DNA of 51,478 nt from Armatimonadia bacterium (GCA_039679385.1 JBDKVB010000129.1:1-51478), one strand, 5' to 3'; counted from the first letter of the stretch, positions 18,400-28,391 are shown. Notes: generated by a model not told the origin, from the sequence alone. Numbers and translations are program-made.

Positions 18400-19467
18400 A
18401 TGAGACTACCGACGCTTAGGATCGGCGATCTGACAATTCCTACACCAATCATACAAGGCGGGATGGGGGTCAGAGTATCTGGGGCACGGCTCGCGTCGGC
18501 GGTAGCCAATGAGGGCTGTGCGGGGATGATCGCGAGTGCGGGGATCGCGCACTATGAGCTCTACTCGGGGAAGCACTTCGTTGAGATGAATGACCTCGCT
18601 CTCAAAGAAGAGATCCAGAAGGCCCGGAGTCTGAGCAGCGGGGTCATTGGCGTCAACATCATGGTTGCCCTCTCCAACTACGCCAATCTGGTCAAGGTGG
18701 CCGTGGAGAACAAGGTATCCATGATCGTCTCCGGCGCGGGCCTTCCTCTGGAACTGCCCGGGCTCGTGCAAGACGCACAGGTGAAGCTGGTGCCGATCGT
18801 GTCGTCGGCACGGGCGCTGCGCATAATCTGCACCAAGTGGCTCCGGGCACACAATCGGCTTCCGGATGCAGTGGTGGTCGAAGGACCACAGGCAGGCGGT
18901 CACCTCGGGTTCTCACACGCGGAGATGGGGGCTGAGACGCAGCCGAGCCTGGAGAAGCTGGTGGCCGAGACCGTCGCGGTGGCGAACTCCTACGAGCGGC
19001 CGATGCCGGTCATCGCCGCAGGAGGCATCTACGACGGCGCCGACATCTCCCGATTCCTGAAGCTGGGCGCGTCGGGTGTGCAGATGGCGACGCGCTTCGT
19101 CTGCACCGAGGAATGCGACGTCGACGACGCCTTCAAGAACGCGTACTTGCAGGCGAAGGAAGAGGACGTGATGGTGATTCACAGCCCGGTTGGTATGCCG
19201 GCGCGGGTCATCCGGAACGCCTTCGTGGAGCGCATCCTGCGCGGCGAGACCGTTCCCTTCAAGTGCGAGTACCGTTGCCTGCGCAGTTGTGATCCGAAGA
19301 CTGCGCCCTTCTGCATCGCCAAGGCCCTCGCCAACGCCGCTGCCGGCAAGCTGGAGGACGCCTTCGCCTTTGCCGGGTCCAAGGTGCGTCGCTGCGCCGA
19401 GATCGTGTCGGTCAAGAAGCTGGTCAGCCAGCTCGTGGCCGAGGCCTCGGCGTGCTACGACGCCTGA
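18400..19467 (+). CDS. Nitronate monooxygenase / FabK-like flavoprotein
   Basis: FMN-dependent TIM-barrel protein of 355 aa, cytosolic. The N-terminus IIQGGMGVRVSGARLASAVANEG and the segment EGPQAGGHLG, with the family's catalytic His, place it in the 2-nitropropane dioxygenase superfamily. VIAAGGIYDG and GVQMATRFVCTEEC form the phosphate-binding end of the barrel. A distinctive Cys-rich segment (CEYRCLRSCDPKTAPFCIAKAL, near 288-310) is seen in a FabK-like subfamily. Either detoxification of nitronates or enoyl-ACP reduction is possible, and motifs alone do not decide. GAAGGG precedes ATG 18400. thrC and purC flank it without clear functional linkage. Confidence 0.85.
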   Translation: MRLPTLRIGDLTIPTPIIQGGMGVRVSGARLASAVANEGCAGMIASAGIAHYELYSGKHFVEMNDLALKEEIQKARSLSSGVIGVNIMVALSNYANLVKVAVENKVSMIVSGAGLPLELPGLVQDAQVKLVPIVSSARALRIICTKWLRAHNRLPDAVVVEGPQAGGHLGFSHAEMGAETQPSLEKLVAETVAVANSYERPMPVIAAGGIYDGADISRFLKLGASGVQMATRFVCTEECDVDDAFKNAYLQAKEEDVMVIHSPVGMPARVIRNAFVERILRGETVPFKCEYRCLRSCDPKTAPFCIAKALANAAAGKLEDAFAFAGSKVRRCAEIVSVKKLVSQLVAEASACYDA

Positions 19468-19551
19468 GCGAAGGCCGAAGGTGCCAGGGAGCGCGGTACT
19501 CGGGCAAGAGCACCGCGGCGACCTGAGCTCGAACAGGAGCAATCGACCAGG

Positions 19552-20442
19552 ATGAGTGCCCAGGTGGAACGCACGGTTCTCAAGACCGACCTGCCGGGAG
19601 CGGTCTGTGCACGCTCCGGGAAGGTGCGGGATGTCTACGACTACGGCGACGGCCTACTCATCGTCGCCAGCGACCGGATCTCGGCCTTTGACGTGATCAT
19701 GGCCAACGGCATCCCTGGGAAGGGCAAGATCCTCACCCAGCTATCCCTCTTCTGGTTCGACTACCTGCGAGAGGTAACGCCGAACCACCTGATCAGCGCC
19801 GAGGTCAAGGACTTCCCGGCGCCGACGCAGGCCTTCGGCGAGGTGCTCGAAGGGCGGACAATGTGGTGCAAGAAGGCCCAGGTGATCCCGGTGGAGGCCG
19901 TCGTGCGCGGGTACCTGGCCGGGAGTGGCTGGAAGTCCTACCAGCAGAGCCGGGAAGTCTGCGGCCACCGTCTGCCCGCCGGTCTGGTGCAGTCGGCGAA
20001 ACTGCCGCAGCCGCTCTTCACGCCGACCTCCAAGGCAGAGTCCGGGCATGACGAGAACATGACCCGCGACGAGGTCAAGAACCTGCTTGGCGCGGAGCTC
20101 GCTGAGAAGCTGGAGAGCAAGGCCATCGAGATCTACCTGAAGGCCTCGGAATATGCTGCCACGCGGGGCTTCATCATCGCGGACACGAAGTTCGAGTTCG
20201 GCCTGGTCGACGGCGAGATGATCCTGGTGGACGAGGTGCTGACGCCGGATTCCTCGCGGTACTGGGATGCTGACAAGTACGAACCGGGACGGCCTCAGGA
20301 AGCCTTCGACAAGCAGTTCGTGCGCGATTACCTGGAGACGCTGGACTGGAACAAGGAACCGCCGGGACCGGAGCTGCCGGCGGAAGTCGTCGCGCAGACG
20401 CGCGAGATCTACCTGACGGCGCTGCGGCGACTGACGGCCTAA
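19552..20442 (+). CDS. purC: Phosphoribosylaminoimidazole-succinocarboxamide synthase
   Basis: SAICAR synthase: ligates aspartate to CAIR with ATP, in purine synthesis. 296 aa, the length of the yeast ADE1-like long form rather than the roughly 240-aa E. coli form. SGKVRDVYDYGDGLLIVASDRISAFD and GYLAGSGWKSYQQ are diagnostic of the nucleotide and substrate sites. LVDEVLTPDSSRYW lies near the active site. AGGAG lies 12 nt before ATG 19552. A GC hairpin follows the gene. No other pur genes are nearby. Confidence 0.97.
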   Translation: MSAQVERTVLKTDLPGAVCARSGKVRDVYDYGDGLLIVASDRISAFDVIMANGIPGKGKILTQLSLFWFDYLREVTPNHLISAEVKDFPAPTQAFGEVLEGRTMWCKKAQVIPVEAVVRGYLAGSGWKSYQQSREVCGHRLPAGLVQSAKLPQPLFTPTSKAESGHDENMTRDEVKNLLGAELAEKLESKAIEIYLKASEYAATRGFIIADTKFEFGLVDGEMILVDEVLTPDSSRYWDADKYEPGRPQEAFDKQFVRDYLETLDWNKEPPGPELPAEVVAQTREIYLTALRRLTA

Positions 20443-20473
20443 CTCCTGCATGAGTTGTTGCGGGTCCTAGGGT

Positions 20474-20511
20474 GCGGGCTCCGGCGCGACGTCGGACAAG
20501 CTGGAGCCCGC
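20474..20511 (+). terminator. Weak terminator-like hairpin after purC
   Basis: GCGGGCTCC (20474-20482) and GGAGCCCGC (20503-20511) form a perfect 9-bp stem with a 20-nt partly paired loop. No T-run follows, so termination may be partial or absent. Confidence 0.35.
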
Positions 20512-20540
20512 TTGCGACGCACCTCTGGTGACGATCCACT

Positions 20541-21998
20541 GTGTCTGCTCCCCCACGGACGTTCGAGCAAAAGCTGCTGGCGACGGTGAGACGCTACCGG
20601 ATGCTCGAGCCGGGTGAGCGCGTGTTGGTGGCTGTCTCCGGGGGCCAGGACTCGCTGGCGCTTCTGGATGCTCTTTCCGGGTTGCGGGAGCGGCTGGCGG
20701 TCACGGTGCTGGCTGCCCACCTCAACCACGGGATCCGGGGCGCTGAGGCGGAGGCAGATGCGCGCTTCGTGGCGGAGTTCGGTGAGCGCCTGGGCGTTCC
20801 GGTAGTGTTGGGCGAAGCTGAAGTGCCGGAACTGGCGAAGTCCTGCGGCCTGTCGCTGGAGCATGCGGGACGCGAGGCGCGCTACGGCTTCCTTCGCGAA
20901 GTGGCTGCGAAACAGGGCTGTGCCAAGATAGCCGTGGGCCACACGAGGACGGACCGCGCCGAGACGGTGCTGATGAACGTCCTGAGGGGCTCCGGCCTGG
21001 ATGGCCTGAGGGGCATCCCGCCGGTCAACGGGCAGGTGGTTCGTCCCCTGATCGGCCACAGCCGGGAGGAGACGGGCACCTACTGCCGCGAGCGTGGCCT
21101 GGAGCCCCGCGTCGACCGGACAAACCAGGAGGTTGACGGGTACCTGCGGAATCGTGTGCGCCTCAAGTTGATGCCTCTGCTTGTCGAGGAGTATTCACCG
21201 GGAGTCGAGGAAGCGTTGGTGCGACTTGCGGAGGCCGTTGAGGAAGAGGTGGTGTGGACCGGCCCGATGGTGGACGCGGCGCTGGCGGAGGTCTGTGAGC
21301 GGGATGGCGAGGCCCTGAGAATTGGGCTGGCAGAGCTGTCGCAGGTGCCCGACGGGCTGGTCAACCGCCTGCTGCTGAAGTGCCTGCAGGAGGCTTGTGG
21401 TGGGACCGCGGGTGTGCTGAGTGCACACGTGCAGGCGCTCAGGGAGCTAGTGGAGGAGGGTAAGCCGGGCTCGCGGGCGGCCTTGCCCTTTGAGGTTTGC
21501 GCTAAGCGAGGGTATAATGCTCTTGTCTTGGCCCGGCAAGAGGCTCGTGAAGAGGGCTGGAAGTCGTGGAAGGTCGAGCTGGAAGTGCCGGGAGAGGTTA
21601 GGTTGCCGGTCGGGGGCAGTCTGCGGGCACAGGTGCAGGAATGTCCGCCTCGCCTGAAGTCAACGCCGCACTCCGAGGCGTTGGTGAAGGTTGAGGCAGC
21701 CGGCCGGGAACTCGTCGTGCGCAGTTGGCAGCCCGGCGATCGGGTACAGCCACTGGGCATGACCGGTCACAAGAAGCTGCAGGACTGCTTCGTCAACGCA
21801 AAGGTGCCACGCGCGGACCGACACCGAGTCCCGGTGGTGACCGATGCGAAGGGAACAGTCCTGTGGGTTGGCGGCGTGGTGGTGGGGCAGCAAGGACGGT
21901 TGCATCCGGAGGATACCCGCTGTGTTCGCCTGACCTGGACGCCACCGGAGGGTGTGGTCTGGTGGTCAGGAAGGGACGAGTGCAGTCGGGGGCTTTAG
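20541..21998 (+). CDS. tilS: tRNA(Ile)-lysidine synthase
   Basis: Converts C34 of tRNA-Ile(CAU) to lysidine with ATP, switching its decoding from AUG to AUA. 485 aa, close to E. coli length, so both the ATPase and the C-terminal tRNA-binding domains are present. The PP-loop SGGQDS is at 33-38; [15 protein letters not shown] and [18 protein letters not shown] are family signatures. The C-terminal TilS domain is seen as [23 protein letters not shown]. The start is GTG 20541. ftsH follows after 70 bp, an arrangement (tilS-ftsH) conserved across many bacterial phyla. A promoter-like sequence lies inside the 3' half. Confidence 0.96.
   Translation: MSAPPRTFEQKLLATVRRYRMLEPGERVLVAVSGGQDSLALLDALSGLRERLAVTVLAAHLNHGIRGAEAEADARFVAEFGERLGVPVVLGEAEVPELAKSCGLSLEHAGREARYGFLREVAAKQGCAKIAVGHTRTDRAETVLMNVLRGSGLDGLRGIPPVNGQVVRPLIGHSREETGTYCRERGLEPRVDRTNQEVDGYLRNRVRLKLMPLLVEEYSPGVEEALVRLAEAVEEEVVWTGPMVDAALAEVCERDGEALRIGLAELSQVPDGLVNRLLLKCLQEACGGTAGVLSAHVQALRELVEEGKPGSRAALPFEVCAKRGYNALVLARQEAREEGWKSWKVELEVPGEVRLPVGGSLRAQVQECPPRLKSTPHSEALVKVEAAGRELVVRSWQPGDRVQPLGMTGHKKLQDCFVNAKVPRADRHRVPVVTDAKGTVLWVGGVVVGQQGRLHPEDTRCVRLTWTPPEGVVWWSGRDECSRGL
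21490..21518 (+). promoter_or_regulatory. Possible internal promoter for ftsH
   Basis: TTGAGG (21490-21495), a 17-bp spacer and a perfect TATAAT (21513-21518) lie within tilS coding sequence, about 550 bp upstream of the ftsH start. Such an A/T-rich match is notable in this G+C-rich DNA, but it also encodes in-frame residues (GYNALV), so it may be coincidence. Confidence 0.4.
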
Positions 21999-22068
21999 CG
22001 TTAGCCTAGAGGGCTTTCGTACCATAGACACTGGAGGAGGCCGTCGGCCTTGCCCGGCGGCGGAGTCA

Positions 22069-24030
22069 ATGCCCAAGCAAAACCCTGTGGTTCTGACGAT
22101 CGTGGCCGTCGCCTTCATCTATATCCTATGGATGATTCCGCGGCTGAACGCCCAGACACCGGTCAAGGTGTTTGACAGCCTGCCTGAGCTCAACGAGGCG
22201 GTGAGAGCCGGCTACCTGTCTGAGATTGAGATCGTGGGTGGCGGGCGACAGATTCGCGGCTCCCTCTCGACGGCAGGCCGTGCCCATTACGAGAGGAAGT
22301 ACGACAAGTTCCGGGCCGAGGTGTGGATGAGCCCGGAGACCGTGGACAAGCTGGTGGAGACGGTGCCGCGGGGGACGAAGGTGTCGATCGTCCAGGGCCT
22401 CTGGGCCGACCGCCTGCTGGCACTGGCCGGCAATGTCCTTGTCCCGATCGGCATCCTGGTGTTCCTGTGGGTCTTCTTCACCCGGCAGATGAAGATGAGT
22501 GGCGGGCAGGCCCTGTCCTTCGGGCGCAGCCAGGCGAAGCTGCTGGGCGAGAATCACGAGAAGGTCACCTTCAACGACGTTGCGGGGATGAAGGAGGTCA
22601 AGGAGGAGCTGCAGGAGGTCGTCGAGTTCCTCCGGGAGCCTGAGAAGTTCCGTGCGCTCGGTGCGAAGATCCCCCGAGGCGTGCTGTTGGTGGGACCTCC
22701 GGGCTGCGGCAAGACCCTTCTGGCCCGAGCGGTTGCGGGTGAGGCGAACTGTGCGTTCTTCTACATCAGCGGCTCCGACTTCGTGGAGATGTTCGTCGGG
22801 GTCGGTGCATCGCGGGTACGCGACCTCTTTGCCCAGGCCAAGCAGCACCTGCCGGCGATCGTCTTCATCGACGAGTTGGACGCCGTGGGCCGCCTGCGCG
22901 GTGCGGGCCTTGGTGGCGGGCATGATGAGCGCGAGCAGACCCTGAATGCCCTGCTGGTGGAGATGGATGGCTTCGACCCGAACGCGGATATTATCATCCT
23001 GGCGGCGACGAACCGCCCGGACATCCTCGACCCGGCGCTGCTGCGTCCAGGGCGGTTTGACCGCCGGATTGTGGTGGACAACCCGGACGTGGGCGAGCGC
23101 GAAGCGATCCTGCAGATCTACGTGAAGGACAAGCCGCTCAACGAAGAAGTCGACGTTAAGGTGTTGGCCAAGCGAACACCGGGCTTCTCCGGCGCCGATA
23201 TCGAAAACCTGGTGAACGAGGCGGCCTTGCTGGCGGCACGGCGCGACAAGAAGCGCATCGACATGGTCGAGTTTGACGAAGCCGTCGAGCGCGTAATCGC
23301 CGGGCCGGCACGGCGCAGTCGGGTCATTCGGGAGCATGAGCGCAGGACGCTGGCCTACCACGAGGCAGGCCATGCGCTGGTCGGTTGCCTGATGCCGGGG
23401 TTCGACACGACCTACAAGGTGACGATCCTACCCCGTGGCATGGCCCTGGGCTACACGATCAGCCTGCCCGAGGAGGACCGGTACCTGGTTACGCGGACCG
23501 AGATTCTGAACCGCATGACCCAGGCGCTGGGCGGTCGCGCCGCAGAGGAGCTTGTCCTGGGAGAGCTCACGAGTGGGGCTGCGAACGATCTGGAGCGTGT
23601 GACCGAAATGGCGCGGCAGATGGTGACCGAGTACGGGATGACCGAAGCCCTTGGGCCGCTAACCTATGGCAAGCGGCACGGGCCGATTTTCCTTGCCCGA
23701 GACCTCGCCGAGGAGCGGAACTACAGCGAAGAGGTGGCCCGGGATATCGACGAGGAGATCCGGCGACTGGTAGAGGCCTGCTTCAAGCGAGCGACGGAGC
23801 TTCTGGGCGGCGGCCGCGACAAGCTGGATGCGCTGGTGGAGGTACTGCTGGAGAAGGAGACCCTTGACCAGCAAGAGGTAGCGGCGATCGTGGCGACGGG
23901 GAAGCTGCCGCCGGAGCCGGAGCCCGACGAGACACCCTCGGAGCCTCCGGCCACTCCGGCGGAGCCTGAGGCGAGCCCGAGGGCGGCCGGCCCTGCGCCG
24001 GGCCTGCAGTCGAGCCCCGAGGCGCCATGA
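22069..24030 (+). CDS. ftsH: ATP-dependent zinc metalloprotease FtsH
   Basis: Membrane-anchored AAA+ protease degrading misfolded membrane proteins and regulators; hexameric in the family. I chose ATG 22069 ([16 protein letters not shown]) with GGAG upstream, as the longer frame overlaps tilS. 653 aa. Transmembrane helix 1 spans about 6-24, a periplasmic segment about 25-118, and helix 2 about 119-137. Walker A GPPGCGKT is at 209-216 and Walker B is [10 protein letters not shown]. Zinc motif HEAGH is at 431-435, with the third ligand Asp in the [11 protein letters not shown] region. The C-terminal tail is unusually Pro/Glu-rich ([20 protein letters not shown]), a probable disordered extension. 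It follows tilS and ends at a strong terminator. Confidence 0.98.
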   Translation: MPKQNPVVLTIVAVAFIYILWMIPRLNAQTPVKVFDSLPELNEAVRAGYLSEIEIVGGGRQIRGSLSTAGRAHYERKYDKFRAEVWMSPETVDKLVETVPRGTKVSIVQGLWADRLLALAGNVLVPIGILVFLWVFFTRQMKMSGGQALSFGRSQAKLLGENHEKVTFNDVAGMKEVKEELQEVVEFLREPEKFRALGAKIPRGVLLVGPPGCGKTLLARAVAGEANCAFFYISGSDFVEMFVGVGASRVRDLFAQAKQHLPAIVFIDELDAVGRLRGAGLGGGHDEREQTLNALLVEMDGFDPNADIIILAATNRPDILDPALLRPGRFDRRIVVDNPDVGEREAILQIYVKDKPLNEEVDVKVLAKRTPGFSGADIENLVNEAALLAARRDKKRIDMVEFDEAVERVIAGPARRSRVIREHERRTLAYHEAGHALVGCLMPGFDTTYKVTILPRGMALGYTISLPEEDRYLVTRTEILNRMTQALGGRAAEELVLGELTSGAANDLERVTEMARQMVTEYGMTEALGPLTYGKRHGPIFLARDLAEERNYSEEVARDIDEEIRRLVEACFKRATELLGGGRDKLDALVEVLLEKETLDQQEVAAIVATGKLPPEPEPDETPSEPPATPAEPEASPRAAGPAPGLQSSPEAP

Positions 24031-24050
24031 GGTAAGCAGATGGTCAGCAG

Positions 24051-24080
24051 AGACGCCGGCCTTCGGGCCGGCGTCTTTTT
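24051..24080 (+). terminator. Strong intrinsic terminator after ftsH
   Basis: AGACGCCGGCC (24051-24061) and GGCCGGCGTCT (24066-24076) form an 11-bp perfect stem with a TTCG tetraloop, followed by TTTTT. Confidence 0.95.
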
Positions 24081-24215
24081 GTGACAGGCAGGAATCGGGC
24101 TGCTAACGTCGAAGTGGATAGCGTGACCGTTCTGGGGTGGGTGAGGGGCAGCAACAGTCGAGCTACCGGCAGCGGAGGATGCAGCAACGATCGAGAGACT
24201 GAGGGGTGTGAGGTC

Positions 24216-24791
24216 GTGAACCAGACAACTGGAATGGTTCGCGCTATTGAGACCTTGATGGCCGAAGGCAATACCGACGCGGTCACCCGTGCGTGCGACA
24301 TGATCGAGGAGCGGACGTGCGGAGCAGACGTGCCGCCACGCGCCAGCGACATCCCGCTACTGGCGATACTGGCGACGGCCTGTGAGTTCACAGGAGAGGT
24401 AGCTCGTGCGCGGGAGGCGGCGAATCGGTGGGTCCTGGCAGCGCCGCTCGATCCCTACGCACACTACAAGCTTGCGCTGGTGGAGCAGCGGCTGAAGAAC
24501 TACCCGGAAGCCTCCCGGCGGCTGTATCTGGCAGCGCGTCTGGCCGGTCCGGACGATGATGTGCTGTATGCGGTACGCGATGCACTGGGTGCGCTCGACG
24601 TGCTCCAACTCCAGCAGATCATCGCCCTGCGAGAGGTGGACTACGAGTTCCGGCTGCAGCTTCAGTCTACTCCCGAGGCGGCCCTGGAGGCCAAAGGCTT
24701 TGCGCTCACGGCCGGGGCCTTCCAGCAGCTCTTGGCCCACCGGGACAACGACCCTGAGTACCCCCTGAACCGGCCCCGGTTGCTTTCCTGA
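24216..24791 (+). CDS. TPR-like protein with a peptide-leader-like C-terminal motif
   Basis: Predicted 191-aa cytosolic protein. GTG 24216 (MNQTTGMVRAIETLM) follows GTGAGG; the longer frame upstream looks non-coding. Residues of about 8-130 are helical with TPR spacing (LAILATACEFTGEVARAREA and YAHYKLALVEQRLKNYPEASRR). The C-terminal part contains YEFRLQLQSTPEAALEAKGF followed by ALTAGAFQQLLAHRD. That resembles the conserved helix of Nif11/Os1348/Franean1-type RiPP precursor leaders (x-FR-x-x-L-x-x-dPeaAL-x-x-x-GF-x-L). No maturation enzymes lie nearby, so it may only be a shared protein-interaction helix. It lies between the ftsH terminator and folK, possibly cotranscribed with folK. The function is unknown. 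Confidence 0.75.
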   Translation: MNQTTGMVRAIETLMAEGNTDAVTRACDMIEERTCGADVPPRASDIPLLAILATACEFTGEVARAREAANRWVLAAPLDPYAHYKLALVEQRLKNYPEASRRLYLAARLAGPDDDVLYAVRDALGALDVLQLQQIIALREVDYEFRLQLQSTPEAALEAKGFALTAGAFQQLLAHRDNDPEYPLNRPRLLS

Positions 24792-24878
24792 GGTTCGGTC
24801 AAGCTGCTTGGGTCCGCAGACGCGGTCCAGGTCTCTCCCCGCAGACATGCTGCCATATCCCCTTCGCGAGACTGAACC

Positions 24879-25403
24879 ATGAGCGAATCTCCCGCGCTGG
24901 TATACCTTGGGCTGGGGTCGAATCTCGGGCACCGGGCGGAGCAGCTTGCCCGCGCTGCACTGTGCCTGGCGCTGACGCCCGGGCTGGACCTGGTCAGGCT
25001 CTCGCCGGTGTATGAGACGGCACCCTGGGGAGTGCAGGACCAGCCGCCCTTCCTCAACATGGTGATCGCGGTTCGCTCGGCGCTGAGGCCACAGATGCTG
25101 CTATCGGTGGTCAAGGAGCTGGAGCGCAGGCTCGGTCGTGTGCCCTCGGAGCGCTGGGGACCGCGAGCCATCGATATCGACCTGTTGAGGTACGGGGGGG
25201 AGTCCGTCGACTTGCCGGACCTGCAGCTCCCGCATCCACGGATCTGCGAGCGCCAGTTCGTGCTGGTGCCGCTGGCGGCGATCGCTCCGAGGGTGGAGAT
25301 ATCACCCGGCGTTACGGCTGAGGCGCTGGCCGATTCCGAGGACTCCGAGGTGCGGTTGGTGGGCCCGCTTGCGAAGGCGCTGAGGGGGTCCGGCGGGGTC
25401 TGA
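24879..25403 (+). CDS. folK: 2-amino-4-hydroxy-6-hydroxymethyldihydropteridine pyrophosphokinase
   Basis: HPPK transfers pyrophosphate from ATP to hydroxymethyldihydropterin, in folate synthesis. 174 aa, cytosolic. The N-terminal GLGSNLGHR, the pterin-binding YETAPWGVQDQPPFLN and the signature RWGPRAIDIDLL are all present; the two Asp of DIDLL bind magnesium. The C-terminus extends slightly beyond E. coli HPPK. ATG 24879 has only a weak upstream GAG. No folP or folB is adjacent, unlike many folate operons. The hisG promoter begins at the end of this gene. Confidence 0.95.
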   Translation: MSESPALVYLGLGSNLGHRAEQLARAALCLALTPGLDLVRLSPVYETAPWGVQDQPPFLNMVIAVRSALRPQMLLSVVKELERRLGRVPSERWGPRAIDIDLLRYGGESVDLPDLQLPHPRICERQFVLVPLAAIAPRVEISPGVTAEALADSEDSEVRLVGPLAKALRGSGGV

Positions 25404-25429
25404 CAAGGGCCTATCGGTTGTGGTATAAT
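25400..25429 (+). promoter_or_regulatory. hisG promoter
   Basis: CTGACA (25400-25405), an 18-bp spacer and TATAAT (25424-25429) make the best sigma-70-like promoter in the window. Transcription would start near 25436, about 33 nt before hisG, leaving no room for an attenuator. Its -35 overlaps the folK stop codon. Confidence 0.7.
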
Positions 25430-25468
25430 CCCGCGACGCAAAATCGCCAGTGGTAGGGAGTGACGTGC

Positions 25469-26347
25469 TTGTCTGAGCGAATCCTTCGATTGGGACTACC
25501 TAAAGGGAGCCTGCAACAGGCGACCCTTGAGATCTTCGAGCACGCGGGCTTCAAGATCAGCGTCGACGAGCGGCAGTATCATCCGGCCGTGGATGACGAG
25601 GAGATCTGGAGCGTGCTACTGCGCGCTCAGGAGATGCCTGGGTATGTCGAGCAAGGCATTCTCGACTGCGGGCTCACCGGTCTGGACTGGATCAGGGAGC
25701 GCGACGCCGACGTGGTTGAGGTTGCCGATCTGGTCTATGCGAAACGCGGCATGAGGCCCTACAAGTGGGTGCTCGCGGTCCACGAGAGTTCGGACATCAA
25801 GGGCCCGGAAGACCTGGGCGGGAAGCGGATCGCCACCGAACTGGTCGGTGTGGCCCGACGCTATCTGGCTGACCATGGCGTGGAAGCCCACGTTGAGTTC
25901 TCCTGGGGTGCCACGGAGGCCAAGTGCCCGAGTCTGGTGGATGCCATCATTGAGGGGACCGAGACGGGCAGCACCCTGGTGGCCAACAACCTCAAGATCG
26001 TCGATGTGCTCTTCGAGTCAACCACGAAGCTGGTGGCCAACCGGCAGGCGTGGGAAGACCCCTGGAAGCGCTCGAAGATCGAGGACATCGCACTGCTTCT
26101 GCGCGGCGCCCTGGCTGCAGAGCAGAAGGTCGGCCTGAAGATGAACGTCGCGGCCGCCGATCTGGAGAAGGTTCTGGGTGTACTGCCGGCGCTGAAGCGG
26201 CCGACGGTTTCCCCGCTGGCTGACGGTGACTGGTCGGCTGTGGAGACGGTCGTTGACAGCCGGACGGTCCGTACGCTCATCCCGCAACTGAAGGCCGCGG
26301 GTGCCGAGGGCATCATCGAGTACCCTCTGAACAAGGTCATCCCGTAG
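25469..26347 (+). CDS. hisG: ATP phosphoribosyltransferase, long form
   Basis: First and committed step of histidine synthesis: ATP plus PRPP. 292 aa, the HisG_L class with a C-terminal regulatory ACT-like domain (about 215-290, ending [14 protein letters not shown]), so histidine feedback without HisZ is expected. I chose TTG 25469 ([15 protein letters not shown]) because GGGAG (25456-25460) is 8 nt upstream; a GTG at 25460 would overlap that site. The PRPP loop is [18 protein letters not shown]. It is monocistronic: own promoter before it and terminator hairpin after it; other his genes are elsewhere. Confidence 0.97.
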   Translation: MSERILRLGLPKGSLQQATLEIFEHAGFKISVDERQYHPAVDDEEIWSVLLRAQEMPGYVEQGILDCGLTGLDWIRERDADVVEVADLVYAKRGMRPYKWVLAVHESSDIKGPEDLGGKRIATELVGVARRYLADHGVEAHVEFSWGATEAKCPSLVDAIIEGTETGSTLVANNLKIVDVLFESTTKLVANRQAWEDPWKRSKIEDIALLLRGALAAEQKVGLKMNVAAADLEKVLGVLPALKRPTVSPLADGDWSAVETVVDSRTVRTLIPQLKAAGAEGIIEYPLNKVIP

Positions 26348-26371
26348 CAGTCGGCTTCTGAAGACCTGAGC

Positions 26372-26399
26372 AGGGCGCGGACGGCACTGTCCGCGCCCT
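26372..26399 (+). terminator. Terminator after hisG
   Basis: AGGGCGCGGAC (26372-26382) and GTCCGCGCCCT (26389-26399) form a perfect 11-bp stem with a 6-nt loop, followed by a pyrimidine-rich CTCTTCTG tail. Confidence 0.75.
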
Positions 26400-26478
26400 C
26401 TCTTCTGCTCGGGAAGGTGTGGGGCGCCGGCGTCGGGAATCAACACCCAACTGCTGTTTGCGCGAGGTGATCGGTGCG

Positions 26479-28320
26479 ATGCGGGCGCTGACGGTTGGTG
26501 TTGTGCTGCTAGGTTTGTGCTATCAGGCTTCTGCGGGGTTTGACGCCTACCTGTACGTGCGACGCAAGCCCACGGACGCCGCCCTTAGGGCTTCGCAGGA
26601 GCTGAAGCTGTACCTGGAGCGGATCACAGGTGCGGCCGTGCCTGTGGTGGCTGAGGGGAAGGACAAGGCTCCCGGCGGCCTGGCGATCCTGGTCGGGGAC
26701 AGTGACCGGGCGCGGAGCCTGGGCTTTGACAGCACGAAGCTCAAGCCCGAGCAGATCCGGATCAAGTCCGGTGAGGGCTGGCTGGTGGTTCTTGGCTGCG
26801 ACCGCGGTCCGACCGGCTTCGAGTTGGCGGGGACCCAGTGGGCGGCCTACGAGCTGCTGGAACGCCTTGGGGTGCGCTGGCTCTGGCCGGGGCCCCTCGG
26901 CGAAGTCGTGCCGTCGAAGCCGGACCTGGCGATGCCCGACCTGGACGTGGACTATACCCCGCCGATCATCCAGCGCAAAATCCGCGACATCGAGTACCAC
27001 GAGCGAGTGCAGGCCGGGCTGGACAAGCTGGGCCTTACGCGCGAGCAGTTCGAGGCGGTCCACGCCGAGGGGCCGGCATGGTTTCGGCGTCAGCGACTGG
27101 GCACGCAGGGCGAGTACAACTACGGGCATGCCTTCGGACACTGGTGGGACAGCTTCCACGTCCAGCACCCGGATTGGTTCGCGCTTCAGCCCAGCGGCAC
27201 CCGTGACCAGGGCAACATCGGCGACCGCGCCCGGCTGTGCGTCTCGAACCCCGAGGTCATCGCGCAGGTTGCGGCGGAGGCCTGTGAGAAGCTGGCCACC
27301 CACCCCGGTTTGATCTGTGCCTCGATCTCCCCCAACGACGGTGGCAGGGCAACCTTCTGTCTGTGCGAGAAGTGTCGGGCACTGGATCCGCCCGAGGCAA
27401 CGCCGATTCAGGTGTGGCACCCGACCCAGAAGGACTTCACAATGCCCTCGCTCACGGACCGCTATGTGTGGTTCTACAACCACGTGGCCGAGATAGTGTC
27501 CGCCAAGTTCCCGGATCGCTACCTCGGGGCCTACGCCTACAGCGCCTATCGGCTCCCGCCGGTTCGCGAGAAGCTGCATCCGAAGGTGTTCATCGGCTTC
27601 GTCGGGCTCAGCTACCTGAACGAAGATGCCCGGCAGCGTGACCTGGCAAGCTGGGATGCCTGGTCGAAGATGGCCCAGCGGTTCTTCCTGCGACCGAATC
27701 TGCTGGGCGGTGGGCAGGGGTTCCCGGCCCTGTACCCGCACCGCATGGTCGCCGATCTGAAGCACTGCTTCGAGACCGGCATGACGGTGACCGATTTCGA
27801 CTGCTGCTACCAACACTGGGCGCTGCAGGGGCTGAACTACTACGTGTTGGCGCGGTTTCTGTGGGACCCGTCGATTGACGTGGACGCGGTGATCGACGAC
27901 TACTGCCGGGCTGGCTGGGGACCCGCAGCAGGCCCGGTGAAGCAGTATTTCGCTGCCCTGGAGCAGCTGATTGACCGAGTCGCAGCCGATCGCACCGATG
28001 CGGGTCGTAAGGAAGCGCCGGACTTGCTGGCACGGTACTACACCGACGAGGTGCTGGGCTCGTGCCAGGCGCTGCTGGATCAGGCACGGGAGCTGGCGAA
28101 GGAGAACCCTGCGGCGAAGCAGCGGATCGAGTTCCTGCAGACGGGCCTCACCTACACCCGGCTGAACCGCGACCGGGTGATGGCCCAGGCAGCGATGAAG
28201 AGCGGCTCGGGAAGCCGGGAGGCCTATGCGGCGGCCGACAGGGCGCTCGCAGACTGCTACCGGCAGATGGGGATCACTCTATCTGTGAACTCGCCCTGGA
28301 TGAGGTTCTACGGCTTCTGA
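26479..28320 (+). CDS. Exported DUF4838 protein (alpha-glucuronidase-like)
   Basis: 613 aa. ATG 26479 with GAGGTGAT upstream starts a signal peptide (MRALTVGVVLLGLCYQASA). Residues of about 20-150 resemble the N-terminal domain of GH67 alpha-glucuronidases and GH20 hexosaminidases (AALRASQELKLYLERITGA, then WAAYELLERLGVRWLWPGPL). The central and C-terminal DUF4838 region has the typical SPNDGGRATFCLCEKC motif; the CxC...C arrangement could bind metal. The expected cleavage target is an extracellular plant- or algae-type polysaccharide, but no member has a firmly known substrate that I can name. The next gene, a nucleotidyltransferase, starts 71 bp later. Confidence 0.85.
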   Translation: MRALTVGVVLLGLCYQASAGFDAYLYVRRKPTDAALRASQELKLYLERITGAAVPVVAEGKDKAPGGLAILVGDSDRARSLGFDSTKLKPEQIRIKSGEGWLVVLGCDRGPTGFELAGTQWAAYELLERLGVRWLWPGPLGEVVPSKPDLAMPDLDVDYTPPIIQRKIRDIEYHERVQAGLDKLGLTREQFEAVHAEGPAWFRRQRLGTQGEYNYGHAFGHWWDSFHVQHPDWFALQPSGTRDQGNIGDRARLCVSNPEVIAQVAAEACEKLATHPGLICASISPNDGGRATFCLCEKCRALDPPEATPIQVWHPTQKDFTMPSLTDRYVWFYNHVAEIVSAKFPDRYLGAYAYSAYRLPPVREKLHPKVFIGFVGLSYLNEDARQRDLASWDAWSKMAQRFFLRPNLLGGGQGFPALYPHRMVADLKHCFETGMTVTDFDCCYQHWALQGLNYYVLARFLWDPSIDVDAVIDDYCRAGWGPAAGPVKQYFAALEQLIDRVAADRTDAGRKEAPDLLARYYTDEVLGSCQALLDQARELAKENPAAKQRIEFLQTGLTYTRLNRDRVMAQAAMKSGSGSREAYAAADRALADCYRQMGITLSVNSPWMRFYGF

Positions 28321-28391
28321 CGGGTGGACGGAGGGTACGGATTGCGGTATCCTGACAGGGACCAAACTCGAAGAGGTTCCCCCGAAGCTTC

